Positions 1 through 11,019 are shown, counted from the first letter of the stretch. The stretch: 64,000 nucleotides of DNA from Geomonas azotofigens (GCF_018919395.1 NZ_JAHLME010000006.1:182326-246325), one strand, 5' to 3'. The notes: generated from the sequence alone by a model not told the origin. A program made the numbers and translations.

Positions 1-376
1 TCAGGTTGCAGACGCCGAAGTTCTCGCACCCAAGATGATGGTCGACGTTGATGAAGCGGCCGATCCTCTTGTTCTCGGTGACCGCCTTGCCGGCACGGCG
101 GAACTCCCCCACGTCGAGCACGAAGCAGACGTCGAAGTCGCGCTCCGGCATCTCGCCGTAGACCTGCTCCGCCATCGGGAGAAAGGAGCAGTTGTCGGGC
201 ACCGGATCGGAGAGGTAGACGGTGACGTCCTTGCCGCGCGCGGTCAGGTAGTTGGCCAAAGCCAGGGAGGAACCGACCGCGTCGGGGTCGGGGCTCTCGT
301 GGCTGGTGATCAGGAAGCTCCGCGCCTGCTCGATCTCCGCCACTATCCGCTTAATCTCAGCTGTCGTCGCCGTCAT
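1..376 (-). CDS. nrnA: DHH-family phosphoesterase (NrnA-like), 3' end cut by window
   Basis: N-terminal 125 codons of a DHH/DHHA1 phosphoesterase, the family of oligoribonuclease/pAp phosphatase NrnA. Seen directly: a first metal-binding stretch SHESPDPDAVGSS near residue 30, a second motif LDVGEFRRAGK and the family signature NVDHHLG near residue 110. In NrnA-type enzymes these Asp/His residues hold two Mn ions that cleave nanoRNA or 3'-phosphoadenosine phosphate. The ATG at 374-376 lies inside rbfA, so the two genes overlap by 20 nt and are probably translationally coupled. It is the last visible gene of the rimP-nusA-infB operon, a placement common in Geobacter and Firmicutes. The DHHA1 domain lies outside the window. 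Confidence 0.9.
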   Translation of the reverse strand, partial: MTATTAEIKRIVAEIEQARSFLITSHESPDPDAVGSSLALANYLTARGKDVTVYLSDPVPDNCSFLPMAEQVYGEMPERDFDVCFVLDVGEFRRAGKAVTENKRIGRFINVDHHLGCENFGVCNL

Positions 377-716
377 CCGTAGCCCCAATCTCCTTCAGAA
401 TCGATTCGATATGCTGGCCGTAATCTAACGAGGTGTCGTACTTGAAGATCACCTCGGGGGTGAAACGCAACTTGAGGGCCTGGCCGATTTCTTTGCGGAT
501 GTAGCCCTTGGCGGAGTTGAGGCCCGCCTCGCTGTTCTTCTTGGCGGCATCGTCACCATGCACCGTGAAGTAGACGGTGGCGTGTCTCAGGTCGGGTGTG
601 ATCTTCACTCCGGTAATGGTGAGGAAGCCTATGCGGGGGTCCTTGAGACCCTTTATCAGGAGTTCCGAGATGATCTTGTGGATCTCTTCGGCAACCTTGT
701 CGGAACGCTTTACCAT
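357..716 (-). CDS. rbfA: Ribosome-binding factor A
   Basis: A 119-residue single KH-fold protein, the usual RbfA length. It starts MVKRSDKVAEEIHKIISELL and contains the family segment DPRIGFLTITGVKITPDLRHA (read here as residues about 26-46), followed by the second KH strand AKGYIRKEIGQ. RbfA binds the 30S subunit near the 5' end of 16S rRNA during late maturation and is needed for growth in the cold. It sits behind infB in the order infB-rbfA-nrnA, the standard arrangement. The acidic tail GATDDGDDS overlaps the start of nrnA. Function is assigned from family and context. Confidence 0.97.
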   Translation of the reverse strand: MVKRSDKVAEEIHKIISELLIKGLKDPRIGFLTITGVKITPDLRHATVYFTVHGDDAAKKNSEAGLNSAKGYIRKEIGQALKLRFTPEVIFKYDTSLDYGQHIESILKEIGATDDGDDS

Positions 717-812
717 GATTGTTTCTCTCTTGTCATAAAACGATAAGGGGAGAGCGGCCTCCGCCGCCGGGATGCCGGACGCGGGACGCCGCTCTCCCCG
801 TGTGCTTCACTG

Positions 813-3701
<2,889 letters not shown>

Positions 3702-4295
3702 CTACTCACGCTCCTCCTCAAAGAAGTTCCTGTACTTTTCCATTTCCAATCCAATCGATCCCACGAAGCCGCTTTCCATAACAATCAGGACGCTTCTGAG
3801 TTCCTTTCCCAACAGTTCCCCAAGGCGCTCCTTGGTGAACAGGGAGATGCAGGGGACCTGCTTGAGCTGCGCCAGCCCCCTGAACTTTTCGCCGATGTCC
3901 GGCGAGATGTCGGTGGCGACGAACAAAAGGCCGGCGCCCCCTTTTTTCAACTTTTCCTGGACCTGGTCCGAGCCCGACACCACCTTGCCCGCCTTGTTGG
4001 CCAGGCTGACGTAGGAGGCGATGCGCTCCTCGAGCTTGTGCAGCACCTGCTGGACCAGCCCCTCTGGGTCGGCGCCCAGCACCTCCCCCTTGAAGCCGCG
4101 GGAGAACTGCTTTTTCTGGGCCGCCTGTCTGAGGCAGGAGGCCTTCAGGCAGGTGTACGCCCCGCGTCCCGGGAGCTTGCTCTGCAGGTCGGGGACCAGG
4201 GTGCGGTCCGGTGCCAGCACGAAGCGAAGCAGCTCGCCCTTGTCCCTGGTCTCACGGCAGGCAAGACAGCTTCTCTGTGGTGTGGCCTTCGGCAT
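3702..4295 (-). CDS. YlxR (DUF448) - L7Ae-type RNA-binding fusion protein
   Basis: A 197-residue protein joining two families that are often separate neighbouring genes between nusA and infB. Residues about 5-82 are YlxR/DUF448 (RSCLACRETRDKGELLRF, then PGRGAYTCLKASC), an RNA-binding fold. Residues about 88-185 resemble the L7Ae/L30e/YlxQ family (ASYVSLANKAGKVVSG, LLFVATDISPDIGEKF). In other bacteria YlxR has been linked to RNase P and to gene regulation, and YlxQ-type proteins bind kink-turn RNA; the exact role here is unknown. The gene lies 1 nt after nusA and touches infB, so it is co-transcribed with them. The fusion suggests the two halves act on one RNA. Confidence 0.9.
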   Translation of the reverse strand: MPKATPQRSCLACRETRDKGELLRFVLAPDRTLVPDLQSKLPGRGAYTCLKASCLRQAAQKKQFSRGFKGEVLGADPEGLVQQVLHKLEERIASYVSLANKAGKVVSGSDQVQEKLKKGGAGLLFVATDISPDIGEKFRGLAQLKQVPCISLFTKERLGELLGKELRSVLIVMESGFVGSIGLEMEKYRNFFEEERE

Positions 4296-4296
4296 C

Positions 4297-5451
4297 TTAA
4301 TCCTCTTCGGTCGCCTCTACCTCTACCGCTGCCGGCTCGGTGGCCTCGGCCGGCTCTTCGGCCTCCTCGACCTCGGTGCCGTCATAGGAGGCGAACTGCT
4401 GCAGCTCGGCCTCCGCCATGCGGGTCTCGCTCTTGATGTCGATCTTCCAGCCGGTCAGCTTGGCCGCCAGGCGCACGTTCTGGCCGCGCTTGCCGATGGC
4501 CAGCGAGAGCTGGTCGTCCGCCACGATCACTTCCATGGCGTAATCTTCCTCGTCGACGTACACCTTGGTCACCACGGCCGGGGCCAGGGCGTTGCAGGCG
4601 AAGCGTGCGATGTCCTCGCTCCAGGGGATGATGTCGATCTTCTCGCCGCGCAGCTCGGAGACCACGTTCTGGACGCGGGAACCGCGCATGCCGACGCAGG
4701 CGCCGACCGGGTCGACGTCGCCGTCATGCGAGTAGACGGCGATCTTCGCGCGCCCGCCCGGCTCGCGCACGACGCTCTTGATCTCGACGATCCCTTCCGC
4801 GATCTCCGGCACCTCGGCCTCGAACAGCTTGGCCAGCATGGTGGGATGGGTGCGGGAGAGCATGATCTGGGGACCCTTAGTGGTCATGCGGATTTCGGTA
4901 ATGAGGGCCTTGACGCGGTCGCCCTGGCGGTACACCTCGCGCGGGGCCTGCTCCTTGTGCGGCAAGAGCGCCTCGGCGCGCCCCAGGTCGACGATCAGGT
5001 CGCCCTTCTCGAAACGGCGCACCACGCCGTTGACGATCTCGCCCTGGCGCTCCTGGAACTCGTTGAAGATGGTCTCGCGCTCCGCCTCGCGCACGCGCTG
5101 GATGATCACCTGCTTGGCGGTCTGCGCGGCGATCCTGGAGAAGCCGGAAGCGTCCATCTTCATGCCGATGGAGTCGCCGATCTCGACCTCAGGGTCTTCC
5201 TCGCGCGCCTCGTCCAACTCGATCTCGCGGTAGGAATCCTGCACCTCGTCTACGACGGTAACGAACTCGAACAGCTCAACCTCACCGATCTCGGGATTAT
5301 AGTGCGCCTCGAGATCGCGGGTATTGCGAAATTTCTTGTTGGCGGCGGTAAGAACTGCCTGTTCCAGCGCCTCTACCACAATACTCTTATCGATGCCCTT
5401 CTCTTTTACGATCTGGTCGATCGTGTGTTTGAGGTTAAAGCTCGTTTCCAC
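4297..5451 (-). CDS. nusA: Transcription termination/antitermination factor NusA
   Basis: A 384-residue NusA. The N-terminal RNA-polymerase-binding domain covers residues 1 to about 125, S1 about 134-200 ([20 protein letters not shown]), and two KH domains about 200-345 ([18 protein letters not shown] and [18 protein letters not shown]). It ends in an acidic Glu/Ala tail of about 30 residues and lacks the C-terminal acidic repeats of the 495-residue E. coli protein. NusA modulates pausing, intrinsic termination and antitermination. In E. coli NusA feeds back on its own operon, which is relevant to the hairpin upstream of rimP. It follows rimP after 42 nt. Confidence 0.98.
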   Translation of the reverse strand: METSFNLKHTIDQIVKEKGIDKSIVVEALEQAVLTAANKKFRNTRDLEAHYNPEIGEVELFEFVTVVDEVQDSYREIELDEAREEDPEVEIGDSIGMKMDASGFSRIAAQTAKQVIIQRVREAERETIFNEFQERQGEIVNGVVRRFEKGDLIVDLGRAEALLPHKEQAPREVYRQGDRVKALITEIRMTTKGPQIMLSRTHPTMLAKLFEAEVPEIAEGIVEIKSVVREPGGRAKIAVYSHDGDVDPVGACVGMRGSRVQNVVSELRGEKIDIIPWSEDIARFACNALAPAVVTKVYVDEEDYAMEVIVADDQLSLAIGKRGQNVRLAAKLTGWKIDIKSETRMAEAELQQFASYDGTEVEEAEEPAEATEPAAVEVEATEED

Positions 5452-5493
5452 GTCACTGTCTCCTTCTGCTTGCTGATAATTGCAAAGTAAAGT

Positions 5494-5973
5494 TTAGAAT
5501 TCGAATTCGAGGTTGGCCTTGGCCACCTTGTCCAGCGGGATCGAGGCGTGCTGTCCCTCGGTGAGATCGATGCTGACCACCCCGTCCTGAACCCCGAGCA
5601 GTTTCCCGGTGAAGGTCTTGCGCTTGTTCCCCGCGTCGTCGGTGAGCGTGTCAAAGGTCTTCACCTTGACCAGGTGCCCCTGGAAGCGCTCGTAGTCGGC
5701 GAGCTTCTTGAGGGGGCGGCAAATCCCGGGGGAGGAAACCTCCAGGTTGTAGTGGTCCGGCATGAAGTCCTCGACGTCGAGGATGTCGGAGAGCTGCCGG
5801 CTCACGTCGGCGCAGTCGTCGAGGGTGACGCCACCGTCCTTCTCCAGGAAGATGCGCAGCACCATGTCGCGCCCTTCGCGCTTGTACTCCAGGTCCACCA
5901 GGCCGATCCCGAGCGGTCCCCCGATCTCGGCGACAATTTCTGTGACTCTTTCTACTACATCAACCTTGGCCAT
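5494..5973 (-). CDS. rimP: Ribosome maturation factor RimP
   Basis: A 159-residue RimP, first gene of the operon. The N-terminal alpha/beta domain contains LGIGLVDLEYKREGRDMVL and the family segment DVEDFMPDHYNLEVSSPG near residue 80, followed by the Sm-like C-terminal domain (GKLLGVQDGVVSIDL). RimP assists 30S assembly. The ATG lies only 16 nt downstream of a terminator-like hairpin and T-run, so its expression may depend on readthrough of that structure. The gene order rimP-nusA-ylxR-infB-rbfA matches the classic E. coli and B. subtilis arrangement. Confidence 0.97.
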   Translation of the reverse strand: MAKVDVVERVTEIVAEIGGPLGIGLVDLEYKREGRDMVLRIFLEKDGGVTLDDCADVSRQLSDILDVEDFMPDHYNLEVSSPGICRPLKKLADYERFQGHLVKVKTFDTLTDDAGNKRKTFTGKLLGVQDGVVSIDLTEGQHASIPLDKVAKANLEFEF

Positions 5974-5989
5974 CTCTAGATTTTCCCAT

Positions 5990-6026
5990 AAAAAAAAGCG
6001 AGCCGGAGGAGCTCACTTTTGAGTGA
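5990..6026 (-). terminator. Terminator-like hairpin with overlapping alternative hairpin in rimP leader
   Basis: On the minus strand the arms GTGAGC (6011-6016) and GCTCGC (5998-6003) pair with one mismatch around a 7-nt loop and run straight into eight T residues (5990-5997). A second small hairpin, TCACT-CAAA-AGTGA (6013-6026), shares the 5' arm of the first, so the two cannot form together. The structure lies between the predicted promoter and the rimP start. The arrangement resembles a transcription attenuator; whether it is one is inference. Confidence 0.5.
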
Positions 6027-6046
6027 ACATTAACATGTGACCCATT

Positions 6047-6075
6047 ATTTAACATGGAAGGCTTCTTTATGCAAG
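6047..6075 (-). promoter_or_regulatory. Predicted sigma-70 promoter of the rimP-nusA-infB operon
   Basis: Minus strand: -35 CTTGCA (6070-6075), 17-nt spacer, -10 TTAAAT (6047-6052). Transcription would start near 6040, giving a leader of roughly 65 nt that contains the hairpin at 5990-6026. The stretch from here up to the thrC promoter (about 6076-6299) holds no convincing gene; a 72-codon minus-strand frame there looks random. Confidence 0.5.
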
Positions 6076-6299
6076 CGCTTTTTTTGCCAAAGTAAGCTGT
6101 TTTTCAAGCTTTCGCGCCTGATTTGCAGCTGATTCTGGTGCGGAAATTTTCCTGTCCCTGATAGCCAAAAACGCCTCCGCTTGGCCCTGTCATTGGCCAA
6201 AATTAACACTGTGATGCAATTTCTCCTGTTCACATTCGATTTCTTGCTGCCAATGCACCGCACGCCTCGCCTGACAACGGTGAGGTTCCAAGCAATCTC

Positions 6300-6328
6300 T
6301 TCACTTTTGCGGGATTAACTGCTATATA
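6300..6328 (+). promoter_or_regulatory. Predicted thrC promoter (extended -10)
   Basis: TTCACT (6300-6305), 17-nt spacer, TATATA (6323-6328) preceded by TGC, i.e. an extended -10 element. It lies 50 nt upstream of the thrC start, which has the ribosome-binding sequence AGGAAAGAG. Confidence 0.4.
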
Positions 6329-6378
6329 TTGGCGTTGCCGCGACGGCACAAAAACCAGCACCAGGAAAGAGAATTGAC

Positions 6379-7755
6379 ATGAAATACATAAGCACCAGGG
6401 GAAACATCGCCCCCATCGGCTTCAAGGAAGCAGTGATGATGGGACTTGCCACCGACGGCGGCCTGATCCTGCCGGAGAGCATCCCGCAGATCGCGCCTGA
6501 AACACTTGCCGCCTGGGCCAAGCTTCCCTACCGCGAGCTCGCCTTCAATATCATCTCCCTCTTCGCCACCGACATCCCGGCGGCCGATCTCAAAGCGCTC
6601 ATCGACCGTTCCTACGGCAGCTTCGAGCACCAGGAGACCACGCCGCTGGTGAAGAAGGACGGCGTCTACATCCTGGAACTCTTCCACGGCCCCACCCTCG
6701 CCTTCAAGGACGTGGCGCTGCAGCTTTTGGGGAACCTGTTCGAGTACCTCCTGAAGGAGCGCGGCGAGAAGATGAACATCCTGGGCGCCACCTCCGGCGA
6801 CACCGGCAGCGCCGCCATCGCCGGCGTGCGCGGCAAGGAAAACATCAACATCTTCATCCTGCACCCGCACCTGAAGACCTCGCCCATCCAGGCGCTTCAG
6901 ATGACCAGCGTGCTCGACGCCAACGTGCACAACGTCGCCGTCAAGGGGACCTTCGACGACTGCCAGAACATCGTCAAGACCCTGTTCAACGATCTGGAAT
7001 TCAAGAAGGAATACGCACTGGGTGCGGTCAACTCGATCAACTGGGCGCGCGTACTGGCGCAGGTGGTCTACTACTTCTACGCGTGGGGCAGGCTCCCCGA
7101 GCAGGGAAAGGTGGTCTTCTCCGTACCGACCGGCAACTTCGGCGACATCTTCGCAGGGTATCTCGCCAAGAGGATGGGCCTCCCGGTCGAGAAGCTGCTT
7201 TTGGCAACCAACGAGAACAACATCCTTGCGCGCTTCGTGCAAAGCGGCGACTACTCGCTGGGACAGGTTGTGCAGACCGTATCGCCGTCCATGGATATCC
7301 AGCTCGCCTCCAACCTGGAGCGCTACCTGTACTACCTCTTCAACGAAAGCGCGGAGCGGGTGAGAAGCGCCTTCGCCGAGTTGCAACAGACCGGGAAGAT
7401 CGTCTTCACTCCCGAAGAGGTGCAGCGCGTGCAGAGCGAGTTCCTGAGCTGCACCGTCAATGAAGAGATGACCCTGGAGACCATCGCCTCCTTCAACAAG
7501 GAGACCGGCTACCTGCTCGACCCGCACACCGCGGTCGGCGTGCGCGGCGCCCTCGAGTGCGTTAAGGGGCACCCCGCCGTGGTCTGCCTGGCCACCGCCC
7601 ACCCCGCCAAGTTCGGCGAGGCGGTCGAGCGCGCCATCGGCACGCCGGCACCGCTGCCGCCGCAGCTGGCCGCCCTCCAGGGCAAGGAAACCCGCTGCGA
7701 GATCATGGCCGCGGACAAGGAGCTGGTGAAGCAGTTCGTGAAAGCCAAGGCGTAG
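6379..7755 (+). CDS. thrC: Threonine synthase
   Basis: A 458-residue pyridoxal-phosphate enzyme converting O-phosphohomoserine to threonine. It begins MKYISTRGNIAPIGFKEAVM, typical of the long bacterial/fungal ThrC class. The PLP-binding lysine is Lys110 in HGPTLAFKDVALQ, and the phosphate-binding stretch GATSGDTGSAAIAGVRGKE follows at about residue 131. VPTGNFGDIFAGY near residue 250 is also family-typical. It is transcribed alone from its own promoter and is followed by a perfect-looking inverted and tandem GTCGGAC repeat instead of a normal T-tailed terminator. Together with lysC elsewhere in the window it supplies the aspartate-family amino acids. Confidence 0.97.
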   Translation: MKYISTRGNIAPIGFKEAVMMGLATDGGLILPESIPQIAPETLAAWAKLPYRELAFNIISLFATDIPAADLKALIDRSYGSFEHQETTPLVKKDGVYILELFHGPTLAFKDVALQLLGNLFEYLLKERGEKMNILGATSGDTGSAAIAGVRGKENINIFILHPHLKTSPIQALQMTSVLDANVHNVAVKGTFDDCQNIVKTLFNDLEFKKEYALGAVNSINWARVLAQVVYYFYAWGRLPEQGKVVFSVPTGNFGDIFAGYLAKRMGLPVEKLLLATNENNILARFVQSGDYSLGQVVQTVSPSMDIQLASNLERYLYYLFNESAERVRSAFAELQQTGKIVFTPEEVQRVQSEFLSCTVNEEMTLETIASFNKETGYLLDPHTAVGVRGALECVKGHPAVVCLATAHPAKFGEAVERAIGTPAPLPPQLAALQGKETRCEIMAADKELVKQFVKAKA

Positions 7756-7804
7756 TCCGACGTCGGACCTGTCGGACTAGTCAGACTAGTCGGACAGGTC
7801 CGAC
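7755..7804. repeat. GTCGGACNN tandem repeat forming a 21-bp hairpin behind thrC
   Basis: From 7762 the sequence is a run of 9-nt units starting GTCGGAC or a one-base variant: at 7762, 7771, 7780 and 7789, closed by GTCCGAC at 7798 and preceded by GTCCGAC at 7755. At the same time 7762-7782 and 7784-7804 are inverted repeats with one mismatch around a single-base centre. It sits between the thrC stop and the next gene, and the same unit recurs behind pepF. Confidence 0.85.
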
Positions 7805-7819
7805 AAAAGAAGAGACCCC

Positions 7820-8533
7820 ATGCCCCTCCCCCCCCTAAAAGTAGACTGGAACCTCATCGACACCGTCCACCTCGACATGGACGGCACCCTGCTGGACCGG
7901 CACTTCGACGACCATTTCTGGCTGGAGCACGTCCCCAAGCGCTACGCGGAAAAGAACGGCATCAGCGAGCACGCGGCACAGGAGAAACTGCACCGCATGT
8001 TCCGCTCCCAGGAACAGACCCTCAACTGGACCGACCTCGACTACTGGTCGGCGCAGCTTGGTCTCGACATCCCGGTGCTCAAGGAAGAGGTGAACCACCT
8101 GATCGCGGTGCACCCCTTCGTGATCGAGTTCATCCTCTTCCTGCGCCAGCACGGCAAGAAGATCTTCCTGGTCACCAACGCCCACAGTAAGACCCTGAAC
8201 ATCAAACTGCGCCTGACCAGGATCGGGAGCTATTTCGACGGCATCATCTCAGCCCACGATCTCGGGCTGCCCAAGGAAGATCCTCTTTTCTGGGGGAAGT
8301 TGCAGCGGAAGGTGCCTTACGATCCGGAGCGGACCATGCTGGGGGAGGACAGCGAGACCAACCTGGAGACCGCGCGCCGCTTCGGCATCCGCTACCTGAT
8401 CCATGTCGGGCGCTTCAGCTCGACCATGACGCCGGTCCAATCTGAGAGTTTTCACTCCATTCATTACTTCAGTGAACTGATCCCGCGTGACGGCGGCATG
8501 TGCGTGGAACTTGCCCCTAGCCGCGGGGTTTGA
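7820..8533 (+). CDS. HAD-superfamily phosphatase, YrfG-like (GMP/IMP nucleotidase)
   Basis: A 237-residue HAD hydrolase closely resembling E. coli YrfG, a GMP/IMP 5'-nucleotidase. Motif I is DMDGTLLDRHFDDHFW (nucleophile Asp near residue 19), motif II is LVTNAHSKT and motif III is the lysine in LGLPKEDPLFW. Motif IV reads LGEDSETNLETA, with Glu-Asp in place of the usual Asp-Asp pair. The segment TLNWTDLDYWSAQLGLDI is particularly YrfG-like. The gene follows thrC after 64 nt that hold the GTCGGAC repeat, so it may be read from the thrC promoter. Its 3' end overlaps the convergent Fis-type gene by 17 nt. Substrate specificity is inferred from similarity only. Confidence 0.85.
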   Translation: MPLPPLKVDWNLIDTVHLDMDGTLLDRHFDDHFWLEHVPKRYAEKNGISEHAAQEKLHRMFRSQEQTLNWTDLDYWSAQLGLDIPVLKEEVNHLIAVHPFVIEFILFLRQHGKKIFLVTNAHSKTLNIKLRLTRIGSYFDGIISAHDLGLPKEDPLFWGKLQRKVPYDPERTMLGEDSETNLETARRFGIRYLIHVGRFSSTMTPVQSESFHSIHYFSELIPRDGGMCVELAPSRGV

Positions 8534-8894
8534 CCCGGCACAAGCCGTACTTCTTGGCCAGGTCGTAGAGGGCGGGACGGCTGACGCCGAGCACCTCGGC
8601 CGCCCTGCTCATGTTCCCTCCAGAGGCCTGAATGGCATCATGCACCATGTAGCGCTCAACCCTGTCCCGGGCTTCCCTGAGCGTCATCTGCCCGGAAGCG
8701 AAGCCCCCCATGCCGCAGGCGGTCTCGCCGTTAGGGACGATTTGCGCGGCTGAAAAGGTCATGTCGTCCCGGCACGAGAATAACCGTTGCAGTACCACGC
8801 ATTGAGCGCCCATCCACCCGGCGGGGTGTGACTCGCTGCCGTTCCCCGAAGGGGGCCGGCAAGCCGCATCTTCCACTACCTGACGCTTTTTCAT
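8517..8894 (-). CDS. Small Fis-type helix-turn-helix regulator
   Basis: About 125 residues. The C-terminal 50 residues form a Fis/NtrC-type DNA-binding domain: EARDRVERYMVHDAIQ then GGNMSRAAEVLGVSRPALYD, ending KKYGLCRVKPRG. This is the tail expected of a sigma-54 activator, very like those of PEP-CTERM/NtrC-type response regulators, but no AAA+ or receiver domain is encoded upstream. The first 70 residues are Cys- and Gly-rich and match nothing I recognise. The ATG at 8894 is preferred over the one 9 nt earlier because AGGCGAGG then has normal spacing. It may be a stand-alone Fis-like protein or the remnant of a larger activator. Confidence 0.75.
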   Translation of the reverse strand: MKKRQVVEDAACRPPSGNGSESHPAGWMGAQCVVLQRLFSCRDDMTFSAAQIVPNGETACGMGGFASGQMTLREARDRVERYMVHDAIQASGGNMSRAAEVLGVSRPALYDLAKKYGLCRVKPRG

Positions 8895-8939
8895 GACGTC
8901 CATCCTCGCCTGCTAGCGGTTGACAGAGGAACCACTTGC

Positions 8940-8961
8940 GGAAGCGGAGGCATCCGCTTCC
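8940..8961. other. 9-bp hairpin in the leader of the Fis-type gene
   Basis: GGAAGCGGA (8940-8948) and TCCGCTTCC (8953-8961) are perfect inverted repeats around GGCA. No T-run follows on either strand, so it is more likely an RNA or operator structure than a terminator. A possible minus-strand promoter TTGACA (9045-9050) with TAGAAC (9023-9028) lies upstream. Confidence 0.45.
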
Positions 8962-9107
8962 CACCCGGAAGAACAGTCGGCGGCTAACCCTTTACATAAT
9001 TATAGTTTTTTAACATTTGCTAGTTCTATCGCACCCCCTCTGGTTGTCAAGGCGAGCTGAGAAGGCGAACTTATCCCTCATGCGAGCATTCAGGGTGCCC
9101 CCCTTCC

Positions 9108-9136
9108 TTGACACCATGCACCCCATGCATTACTAT
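9108..9136 (+). promoter_or_regulatory. Predicted sigma-70 promoter of pepF
   Basis: Perfect TTGACA (9108-9113), 17-nt spacer, TACTAT (9131-9136). It lies 54 nt upstream of the pepF ATG, which has an AGGAGG ribosome-binding site. Confidence 0.75.
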
Positions 9137-9189
9137 CGGTTCCATTCATTCGAAATCATTGAACAATCTACCGCCTGCCAGGAGGAACG

Positions 9190-10956
9190 ATGAGCAGCGA
9201 TCTCAATTGGGATACCACACCACTTTACCCTTCGCCTTCCGCTCCCGAACTGACCAAATCCTTCGAAGACGCCACCGCGCAGGTTGCAGGCTTCAGGGAG
9301 CGCTACCGCGGCAAGGTCGCCGGTCTTTCCGCCGAAGAGCTGCTCGAGGCGCTGAAAAGCTACGAGAAGTTGCAGGAGGAGCTCGCCGTGCCGCAACTCT
9401 ACTCCCACCTGCTCTTCGCCGCCGACAGCGAAAGCGACCTGCACAAACGTCTCTCCCAGAAGTCCCAGGAGTTCGGCAACGCCATGGGGCGGGAACTGCT
9501 CTTCTTCGATCTCGAGATCATCCAGATGGAGGAGAAACCCTTCCAGCAGCTCCTGCAGGATCCCCGGCTCGACAATTACCGGCACTTCCTGGCGGTGCTG
9601 CGCAAGTTCAAGAAGCACACGCTGTCCGAGCGCGAGGAGAGCCTGCTCACCCAGAAGAGCCTCACCGGTGTGCAGGCCTTCTGCCGGCTGTTCGACGAGG
9701 TATCCGCGTCGCTGCGCTATACCCTGGAGATGGACGGCGAAACCCGTGAGATGACCGGAGAGGAACTGCTGGCGCTGTTGCATCACCCCGATGCCGGGCT
9801 GCGGGAGCGCGCCTTCGGCACCTTTTTGAAAAAGCACGAGGAGCACAGCATCCTCTACTCGGCGGTGTTCAACAACGTGGCGCTGGACCATTCCCAGGAG
9901 ATGGAGCTCAGAAACTACAGCCATCCGATGGAGCCCACCAACCTCGGCAACGAGATCCCCAACGAGGTCGTGGAAAGCCTGATGCTGGTTTCCGAAAAGA
10001 ACTACCCGCTGGCGCAGGAATACTTCCGCCTCAAGGCAAAGCTGCTTGGCATCCCCAAGCTGAAGAACACCGACGTCTACGCGCCGATCACCGAGAGCGA
10101 CCGCAAGTACAGCTTCGAAGAGGCGCGCATCATGACCGTCGAGGCCTACCGGGGCTTTTCCGAGGAATTCGCCGAGTTGGCCGATTCCTTCTTCACCCGG
10201 AGGCGGGTGGACGTGCTGCCGCGGCCGGGGAAGAGCGGCGGCGCCTTCTGCATGGGGATGACCCCTGAGCTTCCCCCGTATCTCCTTTTGAACTTCACCG
10301 GCAACCTGCGCGACGTGGCCACCATCGCCCACGAGGTCGGCCACGGCATCCACTACCTGCTCGCCCAGCGCCAGACCATGCTGAACTACCACCCGCCGCT
10401 GCCGCTGGCCGAGACCGCCTCGGTGTTCGGTGAGATGCTGTTGACCCGCCAGCTCCTGGAGCGGGAGACCGACGTCGAGGTGAAAAAGTCGCTTCTGTGC
10501 GCCAAGATCGAGGACATCATCGCCACCACCTTCCGCCAGAACGTGCTGACCAGGTTCGAGGAACGCATGCACCTGGAGCGGGCAAAGGGCCTTCTGACCG
10601 CCGGCGAACTGGCCGACCTGTGGTGGGAGGAGAACGCGAAGCTGTACGGGGACGCGGTGGAAATGATCGAGCCGTATCGCTACGGCTGGAGCTACATCTC
10701 GCACTTCATCCACGCGCGTTTCTACTGCTACTCCTACACCTGCGCGGAGCTGGTGGTGCTGTCGCTGTTCCAACGCTACCTGAAGGAGCGGGACAGCTTC
10801 GTACCCATCTACCGCGACATCCTCGCCGACGGAGGCTCCAAGTCCCCCGGCGACACGCTGGCACCGGCTGGCATCGTCTTCAGCGACCCGAGCTTCTGGC
10901 AGGGTGGGTATGACCTGTTGGCAGACCTCATCGCGGAGTTGAAGGCGCTGGTCTAA
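9190..10956 (+). CDS. pepF: Oligoendopeptidase F (M3B family)
   Basis: A 588-residue zinc metallopeptidase of the M3 family, cutting short peptides in the cytoplasm. The catalytic motif HEVGH starts at His381 in TIAHEVGHGIHYLLAQRQ; the third zinc ligand Glu is expected in LAETASVFGEMLLT about 25 residues later. The N-terminal helical half (about 1-200) and the C-terminal AELVVLSLFQRYLKE are family-typical. It is transcribed alone from a strong promoter and ends before a bidirectional terminator shared with acnB. Its physiological role here is presumably recycling of peptides from protein turnover. Confidence 0.95.
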   Translation: MSSDLNWDTTPLYPSPSAPELTKSFEDATAQVAGFRERYRGKVAGLSAEELLEALKSYEKLQEELAVPQLYSHLLFAADSESDLHKRLSQKSQEFGNAMGRELLFFDLEIIQMEEKPFQQLLQDPRLDNYRHFLAVLRKFKKHTLSEREESLLTQKSLTGVQAFCRLFDEVSASLRYTLEMDGETREMTGEELLALLHHPDAGLRERAFGTFLKKHEEHSILYSAVFNNVALDHSQEMELRNYSHPMEPTNLGNEIPNEVVESLMLVSEKNYPLAQEYFRLKAKLLGIPKLKNTDVYAPITESDRKYSFEEARIMTVEAYRGFSEEFAELADSFFTRRRVDVLPRPGKSGGAFCMGMTPELPPYLLLNFTGNLRDVATIAHEVGHGIHYLLAQRQTMLNYHPPLPLAETASVFGEMLLTRQLLERETDVEVKKSLLCAKIEDIIATTFRQNVLTRFEERMHLERAKGLLTAGELADLWWEENAKLYGDAVEMIEPYRYGWSYISHFIHARFYCYSYTCAELVVLSLFQRYLKERDSFVPIYRDILADGGSKSPGDTLAPAGIVFSDPSFWQGGYDLLADLIAELKALV

Positions 10957-10960
10957 GCCA

Positions 10961-10978
10961 GTCGGACCAGTCGGACAG
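10961..10978. repeat. Two GTCGGACNN units behind pepF
   Basis: GTCGGACCA (10961-10969) and GTCGGACAG (10970-10978) lie directly after the pepF stop codon. They have the same unit and period as the array behind thrC at 7755-7804. Confidence 0.8.
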
Positions 10979-10989
10979 ATAAAAAAGCG

Positions 10990-11019
10990 AAAGGCCCGCC
11001 GGTTTCCCGGCGGGCCTTT
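10990..11019. terminator. Bidirectional terminator between pepF and acnB
   Basis: A perfect 13-bp GC-rich stem AAAGGCCCGCCGG / CCGGCGGGCCTTT with a TTTC loop. A-rich sequence on the left and TTTCTTATT on the right give T-runs on both strands, fitting the convergent genes. Confidence 0.93.

Noticed and set aside
6045..6263. 72-codon minus-strand frame upstream of rimP
   Set aside because: No ribosome-binding site, basic random-looking sequence, and it covers the predicted rimP promoter.
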